From CAZEMR01 sp964513465 (GTDB taxonomy: Bacteria; Bacteroidota; Ignavibacteria; Kapaibacteriales; UBA2268): a stretch of DNA of 15,198 nt. The notes under the pieces were generated by a model. The model had not been told where the DNA came from, ran no database searches, and saw only the letters and a list, made by a program, of their open reading frames with translations. Shown in pieces: positions 6,657 to 13,217 of the stretch. Each line of letters starts with the position of its first letter. Position 1 is the stretch's first letter. A program made the position numbers and the translations under genes. Location of the stretch: positions 1 through 15,198 of the forward strand of contig CAZEMR010000073.1 of the NCBI GenBank assembly GCA_964513465.1, given 5' to 3'.

Positions 6657-6661
6657 TTTAT

Positions 6662-7255
6662 CTATAATTTAATTTCCCCTGCGGCAATCCTCTGAATAGT
6701 TGCCGGGTATATCTTATGCTCCTCACTGAGTACGCGGGCGGCAAGCGTTTCGACAGTATCGTCCGGCAGCACCGGCACTTCGGTCTGCGCCAGAATGCGG
6801 CCGCGGTCGTAGTCCTCATTGACCACGTGCACCGTCGGGCCGGAGACCTTCTCGCCGGCCTCGAGCACCGCCTGATGGACATATTTGCCGTACATCCCCT
6901 GACCGCCGAATTTGGGCAGCAGCGCCGGGTGTATATTTAATATCCGGCCGCCGAATTCGTGCAGCGTCACCGGGCCGAGCTTTTTCATGTATCCCGCCAG
7001 TATTACGAGATTTACGTCGTTTTCTGCGAGTATACGGGCGATTGCTTCGTCCTCGCCGTCTGGATGTGTCTTGCCGCTGATGTGATAATGCGGGATGCCT
7101 TCGCGGGCGGCGCGCTCCATCGCCCCGGATGACGAATTATTCGAAATCACCACCGCCGGAATTGCTTCGAGTCGTCCGGCATTGCAGGCATCGATAATTG
7201 ACTGCATATTCGATCCGCCGTGCGAGGCGAGAAATCCTAATCTGATTTTTTCCAT
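6662..7255 (-). CDS. purN: Phosphoribosylglycinamide formyltransferase (GART)
   Basis: PurN transfers a formyl group from 10-formyltetrahydrofolate to GAR, the third step of de novo purine synthesis, in the cytoplasm. The 197-residue protein is of normal length. It has the N-terminal fold with the GAR phosphate loop (ASHGGSNMQSI, residues 10-20) and the folate/catalytic region ILNIHPALLPKFGGQGMYG (105-123) with catalytic Asn107 and His109. SGPTVHVVNEDYDRGRILAQ (138-157) carries the third catalytic residue, Asp150. The C-terminus LSEEHKIYPATIQRI is typical. The ATG at 7253-7255 starts only five bases after the stop of the head-GIN lipoprotein gene and has no clear ribosome site, so translation is probably coupled. 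Its place as last gene of a lipoprotein unit, rather than next to purH or purM, is unusual. Function is certain from motifs. Confidence 0.97.
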   Translation of the reverse strand: MEKIRLGFLASHGGSNMQSIIDACNAGRLEAIPAVVISNNSSSGAMERAAREGIPHYHISGKTHPDGEDEAIARILAENDVNLVILAGYMKKLGPVTLHEFGGRILNIHPALLPKFGGQGMYGKYVHQAVLEAGEKVSGPTVHVVNEDYDRGRILAQTEVPVLPDDTVETLAARVLSEEHKIYPATIQRIAAGEIKL

Positions 7256-7260
7256 AATAA

Positions 7261-8151
7261 TTACTGAATTCTCTGAATATTTCCACTTCCGTCAATTTTT
7301 GCGTCCAAATGCTCGGGGTCGCCCTTATAAAATATATTGCCGCTGCCGTCGATTCGTGCGAAGAGGTATTCCATCGCCCAGGCGCGGATGTCGCCGGAGC
7401 CGTCGAGGATATACCGCGCGGCACGCGTCTGGTGATCGTCAAGCCAAAGATTGCCACTGCCGCCCATCCATGCGTAGCACGAGTCGGATTTACCAGCGGA
7501 GCGGATTGTGCCGCTGCCGCCCATGTGCATCGCAAGCGTTCCGCTGATTTCACAATTCATATTAAATCCGCCGGAGCCGTCAATGCGCAGATCGGCGGAA
7601 TTAGCTATAATATCTGATGAAGTAATATCTCCCGATCCATCGATGGATGCTTCAATACTGCCGGCATTGCCCCCGATTTTGATATCGCCGCTGCCGCCCA
7701 TACGCAGGTCGGCGTTGATATTGCCTGCAAAAAGCATATCGATCCAGCCGGAGCCATCAAGGATTGCCTGAAATCCATCCGCGAGAACTCTGCCCCCGCT
7801 TCTGATTGTACCCGACCCGGCCATGTGTATTTTTTTGAGCAGCGGAGCATTGCAATAAATATTAACTTCGCTGGGGCAAAGGTCGTCCTGAGTCTGTATA
7901 TATAAAACGCTGTCGATCACACGGAATGTGAATTTGTCGATCAGATTGTCGTCGGTTTCCAGCCGCAGATAGGGCGTTTCGGCGTAATCAGCGAGAACAA
8001 ATCCCGAGCGGTCGTACATGACCGTATGGAATCCGTCAATTTCCGGCTCCACTGCGGTCAGATGTTCCGAGCCGTCGATGCAGTTCCAGTTTGTTCCTTC
8101 GCAGCCGGCAAGCACTACAAGCGCTATAAAAAACAAAAGAATCTTTTTCAT
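7261..8151 (-). CDS. Head-GIN domain (DUF2807) lipoprotein with ten GSG coils
   Basis: A predicted outer-envelope lipoprotein of 296 residues. MKKILLFFIALVVLAGC is a lipoprotein signal with lipobox L-A-G-C and acylation at Cys17. After about 90 residues comes a repeat region in which G-S-G, usually in [ILM]-[DG]-G-S-G-[DNTW]-[IL], recurs at residues 112, 133, 153, 172, 192, 212, 231, 251, 269 and 288, i.e. ten times with an 18-21 residue period. This matches the DUF2807 'head GIN' family, common in Bacteroidota and predicted to form a right-handed beta-helix; its role is not established, though adhesion has been proposed. The ATG at 8149-8151 is preferred because of an upstream AGGA and because the signal peptide begins there; a TTG at 8185-8187 would add 12 residues before it. 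It is a paralogue of the gene immediately upstream, 32 bases away, and precedes purN by five bases. Confidence 0.9.
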   Translation of the reverse strand: MKKILLFFIALVVLAGCEGTNWNCIDGSEHLTAVEPEIDGFHTVMYDRSGFVLADYAETPYLRLETDDNLIDKFTFRVIDSVLYIQTQDDLCPSEVNIYCNAPLLKKIHMAGSGTIRSGGRVLADGFQAILDGSGWIDMLFAGNINADLRMGGSGDIKIGGNAGSIEASIDGSGDITSSDIIANSADLRIDGSGGFNMNCEISGTLAMHMGGSGTIRSAGKSDSCYAWMGGSGNLWLDDHQTRAARYILDGSGDIRAWAMEYLFARIDGSGNIFYKGDPEHLDAKIDGSGNIQRIQ

Positions 8152-8183
8152 AATTTTCCTGAATAATTTATTTCCAAAAATAA

Positions 8184-8894
8184 TCAATCAAGTCTGATAA
8201 CTTCTCCGGTGCCGGTGACCACCGCATCGAGCCGCACCGGATTGCCACGGTAATATATATTCCCCGTACCGTAAACCCGCGCCCGCAGAGTATCGGTTGC
8301 CCATGCATAAATATCCCCGCTGCCGGATAAGGAATAAAAGCAGACCCGCGTCTTCAGGCTATCCAGCCGGATTTCGCCCGAGCCTTCGATCCGGACATCC
8401 GCCGAATCCGCCGCGCCCTTCATCGCGACCTGGCCGGTGCCGGTAATCCGTGCGGACATCACGCCTGCATCGAACGAATCGAAGCTGATATTCCCCGAGC
8501 CGCTCGTTGCGAATGCGACGGTATCCGCGCTGAAATTGCCGGCGCCGCGGATGTCGCCTGCGCCATCGAGCCGAAATGACCGCGGATCGGGCAGCGTTAC
8601 GTGCGAATTCAGTGTCACATTGCACAAGTCGCTGCCGCTGCCGATATATAGCTCGCCGTCGGAGACGCTGGTTCTGACGAGGCCGATAATATTTTCGTGC
8701 GCCTCGATTTCGATTTTGTATTCAGCGCCGCTGGATAAGGTCATCACGCCCGGCAGATCCTGTGCAACCGAGGTAAAGCCTTCGCCCGGCCTCGATTCGC
8801 GGACTAATTTCCCGCTCGGATTAATGCAATCCGGATCGGAGCACCCCGCCAGCGTCAGTATTACTATTACGAAAAAAATGCCAAGCTGTTTCAT
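8184..8894 (-). CDS. Head-GIN domain (DUF2807) lipoprotein with seven coils
   Basis: A second head-GIN lipoprotein, 236 residues. MKQLGIFFVIVILTLAGC is a lipoprotein signal with the acylated Cys at 18. The repeat glycines occur as G-[AST]-G at residues 111, 132, 152, 171, 191, 209 and 228: seven coils at the same 18-21 residue spacing as its neighbour, but with Thr or Ala replacing Ser in several coils. The C-terminal pieces of the two proteins align directly: GSGDIYAWATDTLRARV with GSGDIRAWAMEYLFARI, and GNIYYRGNPVRLDA with GNIFYKGDPEHLDA. They therefore arose by tandem duplication and differ by about three coils. The sorting destination (outer membrane, inner or outer face) cannot be told. 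This is the first gene of the unit, with a promoter-like TTG/GAATTTTG about 60 bases upstream. Function is unknown. Confidence 0.9.
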   Translation of the reverse strand: MKQLGIFFVIVILTLAGCSDPDCINPSGKLVRESRPGEGFTSVAQDLPGVMTLSSGAEYKIEIEAHENIIGLVRTSVSDGELYIGSGSDLCNVTLNSHVTLPDPRSFRLDGAGDIRGAGNFSADTVAFATSGSGNISFDSFDAGVMSARITGTGQVAMKGAADSADVRIEGSGEIRLDSLKTRVCFYSLSGSGDIYAWATDTLRARVYGTGNIYYRGNPVRLDAVVTGTGEVIRLD

Positions 8895-8950
8895 ATATCA
8901 TCCCGGATGATGAATAATCGCATTATTTTAAGATCAGTTACTCAATTTAG

Positions 8951-8982
8951 CAAAATTCGGGCGGATTATAAAGCTGGCGCAA
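8951..8982 (-). promoter_or_regulatory. Probable promoter of the lipoprotein-purN unit
   Basis: On the minus strand TTG (8982 down to 8980) is followed 21 bases later by GAATTTTG (8958 down to 8951), one mismatch from TAnnTTTG, the Bacteroidota -7 box. Transcription would start near 8945, leaving a leader of about 50 bases before the first lipoprotein ATG. The match is good but not perfect. Confidence 0.45.
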
Positions 8983-8994
8983 CTATATAAATAG

Positions 8995-9022
8995 AAATGG
9001 CGGACATCGCTGCCCGCCATTT
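8995..9022 (-). terminator. Hairpin after the transglutaminase-domain gene, probable terminator
   Basis: AAATGGCGG (8995-9003) and CCGCCATTT (9014-9022) form a nine-base perfect stem with a ten-base loop, 15 bases beyond the stop of the minus-strand gene. After the stem the minus strand reads CTATTTATAT, only a broken T-run, so termination may be partial. The promoter of the next unit starts a dozen bases further on. Confidence 0.5.
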
Positions 9023-9037
9023 GTACGCTTTGCCGTT

Positions 9038-11686
9038 TTATTTTGCCAGCATTATTATTCCGCTCATGTAGCGGCCGCCTACACGCAGGCGGTAGTAATA
9101 TGCGCCCGAGGGCAGATCGCCGCTGTCGAATCTCAGGGTGTTCATTCCGGAGCTGATGTTCTCTTTATTTATTTTCCCGACTAATTCGCCGACCGGGGAA
9201 TATACCGAAAGCTCCGCAGAGCCGGACGATTCGCCGGGGAAGCGGAACATTACGAACTGTGAAAATGGATTGGGATATGCCGTGCATTCGGTTTCCGTCA
9301 GGGTTTCCGCGACCGATACGGAACTGAATGTGGTGAAGTCCCAGGCGTCCGACCACTCGGTCTCGCCAGCGATTTCCGTTCCTATTCGCCAGAAATATTG
9401 CTTGCCTTCCTCCAGGCCGGAAGCATCGAATGAAGTACCGCTTATTCCCGATTCGTCGATAATTGGTTCTGAAAAATCGGCGTTTGCGGAGACTTGCAGC
9501 CGATATTCCGCCGCACTAGGATATTCGCGCCATGCGAGCCTTGCGTTAACCGGCACATCGACCGAATTATCGTAAGGACTTAGCAGCGCAGGCCTTGCGG
9601 GATCGACGCTGCCATCCATCAAATCGAATTTCGCGCTGATGTGTTCACAGATATTCGCGACCGCGCTGTTTCGGATTATCAGATAATATTTATCCGCGCC
9701 GGGTAGATTGGCTTCGATGCGGCCGCTATTTGCATATTCCGTATAATTATATGCGCTGAATTCTTCGCCTGCTGCAAATTTCGAATAATTATCGGCATCG
9801 CAGAGGAATATCGAGACGATGCCGCGCTCAGGCGAATTCCATTTATAAAAGCGGCTCTTCTGGCTGTTGTCGTGCTCGCTGATACCGGTGATTATCTCCT
9901 GCGAATCGAATTCCAGCGCGAAGGAATAATCGCCAGCGTTTGGCAGACTCATTCCCAGCGGCAGCGGATTTTCGATCGTTAGCTCCTGAAACGGCACATT
10001 TACGTTATACTCGCGGCCGGCCATCGTATTGCTCTGCGCCAGAAAAAATGCGCGATCGGGATCCTCCGGGCTGTGACCATATACCGGATGATAGAGATTA
10101 ATCAGATAGCGCTTTTTCTCTCCAGCCATGAACGACACCTTGCCCTCGCGGTCGGTATATTGATAGCTGCATGTGGCGAATCCATTACCATAAGGAGCGA
10201 AAATTTTGGCCATTACTCCTTCGATCGGCGTGCCTTTCGAATCGACCACAGTTACGTTAAAGGTACAGGTATTGGCGTAATCCTCTGTCAGATCGAGAAT
10301 ATAGCCATCGGGGCGGAATCCCTGTACCATCGAGGTTTCCCATCCATAGCCTCCGCCGGGGAGCATGTTCGTTATTCCATAGAAATCATTGCCGGGCACC
10401 TGAAGTCCGCCGCGGAAAAATTCGAAGTGGTGCCAGCCTTTGTCCCAGATTGCGCCATAGACGTGATCCTCGGCGCTCGAGCTTAAATATATGATCGGGA
10501 TCAGCGCGGTGCGGCAGGCTCCGGCTACCAGGAATGCGTCCTCGTTGCAGTTGCCGTTGTGTTTCATCAGTATCTGGTTCGGCTGGAATGCGCGCGGCAG
10601 CTTAACGTCCACCGGCAGCGCCCGCGAAGCCCAGTTGCCCAGTACGTCGAGCGCTGTATTGCCCGCATCGAAATCGCGGCCGAATTGCAAATATTTCGGC
10701 GTCCTGTCCCAGAGCACCGTAGGCATCTGCATTATTTCGCCGAACACCGGAATACTCTCGACCGAGCCCTTCTGGGTGGTAATATTCACCGGCGTGTAGT
10801 CGTGATCCGGATCGGGGTTATCCCATATATACTCTCTCCATGCATAGCCATAAGTCCGCTGACCGGAATTATCGCTGCCGTTATCGGCCGTATAAACACC
10901 CTCCTGGTCCATCTTCGGGTGGACGATATACCAGTAATAAATCTCGCGCGGAATCTCCGACCACACAGTGTCCTGAGCCTCGGTGTCATAAATGCGGTAT
11001 TTCGTTGTTGTGTAATAATCGCGATTTTCGATGGAGCCATATTCGACGAGATCGACATAATTCAGCAGCGGATCGGTCTGGTAAATCAGCTCGGCGTTAC
11101 GGATTATCATATTAATATTCTTCATAAAACGGGAATCGGTCAGCGACTGGAAGCTCATATTCGCCACGCAGAACGCGACCTCGTCCTTATATTTATCCTC
11201 CGCATCGATAATTAGTTTGGCGAAATCGTCGTCGCGGCCGATTTTCATAAGGTCGCGGAATTTGATTATCAATTGGTCATAAAGCCAAATCGGGGCTACG
11301 TCGAGCGCCTCGATCGCCTCGGGTGAAAGCCCGATCTCCGGCTGGATTATATTTATATTATTCGCTGCCGGATCGATTTCGAAAGCGATATATTCTTTTG
11401 CGAAAAGCGTGATCCTGCTCTCCGCAGCATTGAGTATCCCGTTGTCCGCGGCAGACTTATCGTGTTTATACTTTGATTTGAAAATTTGCGGTTCGATAGT
11501 CCTTGCCGCTGGCACATCATGCGGCAGCAGCACTGGAGTGACCGAAACACTTCCCGGATTTATCGCGGCGGGGTCTGATAATTCCGACTCCGCTTTTATA
11601 ATTTTCGGAAGATCATCTTTTGCCGAAATATTTTGATTAATTAAAATTATTGAAAAAAGTAATGTTGTAATGAGTAATCTTTTCAT
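9038..11686 (-). CDS. Secreted transglutaminase-like multidomain protein with T9SS type A sorting domain
   Basis: A predicted type IX secretion cargo of 882 residues. A signal peptide (about 1-22) is followed by an uncharacterised, partly helical region (about 120-210). The transglutaminase-like core spans about 340-425: catalytic Cys380 in HNGNCNEDAFL and His408 in EDHVYGAIW. At the expected third position (HHFEFF) there is Glu422 instead of the usual Asp. Then come a carboxypeptidase-regulatory/CNA-B-like beta domain (about 474-535), a beta-sandwich of unknown family (about 560-690), a fibronectin type III-like domain (about 697-787, PALLSPYDNSVDVP to WDFTTF) and the C-terminal sorting domain (about 800-882, starting AYPNPFSQFV and ending SGAYYYRLRVGGRYMSGIIMLAK). 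The ATG has AGGGG ten bases upstream. Its own promoter lies about 60 bases upstream and a hairpin follows. The activity could be proteolytic or crosslinking, and the substrate is unknown. Confidence 0.88.
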   Translation of the reverse strand: MKRLLITTLLFSIILINQNISAKDDLPKIIKAESELSDPAAINPGSVSVTPVLLPHDVPAARTIEPQIFKSKYKHDKSAADNGILNAAESRITLFAKEYIAFEIDPAANNINIIQPEIGLSPEAIEALDVAPIWLYDQLIIKFRDLMKIGRDDDFAKLIIDAEDKYKDEVAFCVANMSFQSLTDSRFMKNINMIIRNAELIYQTDPLLNYVDLVEYGSIENRDYYTTTKYRIYDTEAQDTVWSEIPREIYYWYIVHPKMDQEGVYTADNGSDNSGQRTYGYAWREYIWDNPDPDHDYTPVNITTQKGSVESIPVFGEIMQMPTVLWDRTPKYLQFGRDFDAGNTALDVLGNWASRALPVDVKLPRAFQPNQILMKHNGNCNEDAFLVAGACRTALIPIIYLSSSAEDHVYGAIWDKGWHHFEFFRGGLQVPGNDFYGITNMLPGGGYGWETSMVQGFRPDGYILDLTEDYANTCTFNVTVVDSKGTPIEGVMAKIFAPYGNGFATCSYQYTDREGKVSFMAGEKKRYLINLYHPVYGHSPEDPDRAFFLAQSNTMAGREYNVNVPFQELTIENPLPLGMSLPNAGDYSFALEFDSQEIITGISEHDNSQKSRFYKWNSPERGIVSIFLCDADNYSKFAAGEEFSAYNYTEYANSGRIEANLPGADKYYLIIRNSAVANICEHISAKFDLMDGSVDPARPALLSPYDNSVDVPVNARLAWREYPSAAEYRLQVSANADFSEPIIDESGISGTSFDASGLEEGKQYFWRIGTEIAGETEWSDAWDFTTFSSVSVAETLTETECTAYPNPFSQFVMFRFPGESSGSAELSVYSPVGELVGKINKENISSGMNTLRFDSGDLPSGAYYYRLRVGGRYMSGIIMLAK

Positions 11687-11743
11687 TGCATTTTGCCCCT
11701 GAATAAGTCAACATTAATCTATGGCTCGTTTGAAAGCCGGCAA

Positions 11744-11776
11744 CAAATATAATTAAATTTCATATATATATGGAAA
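11744..11776 (-). promoter_or_regulatory. Probable promoter of the transglutaminase-domain gene
   Basis: On the minus strand TATATTTG (11751 down to 11744) is a perfect TAnnTTTG -7 box. The -33 position, 22 bases upstream, reads TTT within TTTTCC instead of TTG. The predicted start near 11738 gives a leader of about 50 bases. Confidence 0.45.
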
Positions 11777-11912
11777 ATCCTGATACATTTTCTCTTCCCA
11801 AAAAAATGCTTTGCGGCTGAATTCCACACACGGATTTATAAAATGAATTTTTTTTTTGCATATAACTATTTTTTTTTGGAATTTAGTGACCTTTAAGTAA
11901 AATGATCAGCGG

Positions 11913-11935
11913 CGGTCTGCAAAAATTGCAAACCG
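11913..11935. promoter_or_regulatory. Palindrome over the -33 region of the aminotransferase promoter, candidate operator
   Basis: CGGTCTGCAA (11913-11922) and TTGCAAACCG (11926-11935) pair over ten positions with a single C/A mismatch and an AAA centre. The right arm contains the TTG proposed as -33 element. A bound dimeric repressor would block the promoter of the aminotransferase-pckA pair. No regulator gene is adjacent, so this is inference from symmetry and position. The rest of the 11687-11999 spacer is AT-rich and shows no gene. Confidence 0.4.
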
Positions 11936-11959
11936 GATATTTTTATGAAATTTACTTTG
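11926..11959 (+). promoter_or_regulatory. Possible promoter of the aminotransferase-pckA pair
   Basis: TTG (11926-11928), 23 bases, then TTACTTTG (11952-11959), one mismatch from TAnnTTTG. The spacing is at the long end of the Bacteroidota range. The start would fall near 11965, about 35 bases before the ATG, which has AGGA eight bases upstream. Confidence 0.4.
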
Positions 11960-11999
11960 CCAATTAGATAGATTATTAACTCTATGAACAGGACGAATA

Positions 12000-13217
12000 A
12001 TGAGCCTAAGTTTAATCGGAAGAGAAATCAGCGAATCTCCCACGCTGAAATTAAATGAAATAGCCGCCATTCTCAAGGCAAAAGGCGAGCCCCTTATTCA
12101 CCTCGGCGGCGGTGAGCCCAAGACAAAAGCTCCGCTCGACGCTATACTTGCGGCGTCCGCGCTGCTCGACTCCGGCGAGGTTCGCTACACCCCGGCCGAC
12201 GGCATCCGCCAGCTCAAACAGGCAATCATCCGCTACACCGAGGAATGGTACGGACGCAAGGTAGAGCCCGAGCACGTAATCGCATCCAGCGGCGCAAAGC
12301 AGGCCATCATGGTCGCGCTGCAGGCAATACTCAATCCCCAGGAAGAGGTCATCTTCCCCGCACCGTACTGGGTCAGCTATCCCGAAATGGTCAAGCTTTG
12401 CGGAGCAATCCCGGTGCCGGTATATCCCGAGGACGGTTCGTTCTATCCGCGGATTAAGGACATCGAAGACCACACCACGAGCTACACCAAAGCAGTGATT
12501 ATCAACAGCCCGAACAACCCCTCCGGCGCGATGTATTCCGAGCAGTTCATCGCCGATGTGGTGGACTTCTGCGAAAAACGCGATATATATTTAATTATGG
12601 ATGATATTTATCATCGCCTGATATTCGACGGTAAAAAGCCGCTCAATGTTTTTGATTATGCAAAAGATATTTCCGAAAATTCCAAGATCATCGTAATCAA
12701 TGGCGTATCCAAGGCTTATGCGATGACCGGATTTCGTATCGGCTGGGCAGTCGGCAATAAAAAGCTGATCGAGTGTATGAGTAATATCCAGTCGCACCAG
12801 ACAAGCGGCCCCTCGGCGGTGGTGCAGCACGCGGCTGTCGGCGCTCTCAACGGAGTGCAGTCCCACGTAGAAAGCCTTCGCCTGACGCTCGAGAACAACC
12901 GCAATATCATGATGAAACGCCTGAAGGCATTCGAAGGCGTCCGCCCCTATAAGCCCGACGGCACATTCTATTGCTTTGCGGATTTCAGCCACTACAGCAA
13001 GGATTCGAACAAGCTGGCATTCGACCTGCTCGAGAAAGTACGCGTCGCGGTCGTCCCCGGCAAGGATTTCGGTATGGAAGGCTTCCTGCGGCTTTCGACC
13101 TGCGGCTCGGTCAAGGACATCACCGAGGGCATCGAGCGCATCAAATGGATGCTCGATCCGAATTCGCCAAACGAACTCTATATTGGTGAACGCAAATTAG
13201 TGAGGGATTGGTTATGA
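12000..13217 (+). CDS. aspB: PLP-dependent class I/II aminotransferase, probable aspartate aminotransferase
   Basis: A 405-residue fold-type I aminotransferase of the bacterial class Ib aspartate transaminase kind. It would interconvert aspartate and 2-oxoglutarate with oxaloacetate and glutamate in the cytoplasm. The PLP-lysine is Lys238 in NGVSKAYAMTGFRIGW, with phosphate-binding Arg246. The cofactor site also shows SSGAKQA (96-102), Asn173 in SPNNPSG, and Asp201 and Tyr204 in MDDIYH, where the family usually has DEIY. The substrate carboxylate arginine is Arg364 in FLRLSTCG. The aspartate assignment rests on overall similarity; a broader or different amino acid specificity is possible. The C-terminus is slightly extended (ELYIGERKLVRDWL). 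The ATG follows AGGA by eight bases. The TGA stop overlaps the pckA start by ATGA, and the product oxaloacetate is the PckA substrate, which supports the assignment. Confidence 0.9.
   Translation: MSLSLIGREISESPTLKLNEIAAILKAKGEPLIHLGGGEPKTKAPLDAILAASALLDSGEVRYTPADGIRQLKQAIIRYTEEWYGRKVEPEHVIASSGAKQAIMVALQAILNPQEEVIFPAPYWVSYPEMVKLCGAIPVPVYPEDGSFYPRIKDIEDHTTSYTKAVIINSPNNPSGAMYSEQFIADVVDFCEKRDIYLIMDDIYHRLIFDGKKPLNVFDYAKDISENSKIIVINGVSKAYAMTGFRIGWAVGNKKLIECMSNIQSHQTSGPSAVVQHAAVGALNGVQSHVESLRLTLENNRNIMMKRLKAFEGVRPYKPDGTFYCFADFSHYSKDSNKLAFDLLEKVRVAVVPGKDFGMEGFLRLSTCGSVKDITEGIERIKWMLDPNSPNELYIGERKLVRDWL

Noticed and set aside
8152..8187. Upstream TTG start for the ten-coil lipoprotein
   Set aside because: It would place twelve residues, including charged ones, before the lipoprotein signal; the ATG at 8149-8151 has an AGGA site and starts the signal peptide.
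7261..8894. Regular short repeats in this stretch as a CRISPR array or a DNA tandem repeat
   Set aside because: The periodicity is at protein level (GSG coils in two lipoproteins); the DNA copies vary and there are no identical direct repeats with unique spacers.
10559..11215. 218-codon plus-strand frame opposite the transglutaminase-domain gene
   Set aside because: Antisense shadow of a well-supported gene; no ribosome site and no recognisable motif.
11840..11880. Two long T-runs in the spacer before the aminotransferase as terminators
   Set aside because: No GC-rich stem precedes either run; they look like AT-rich spacer sequence.
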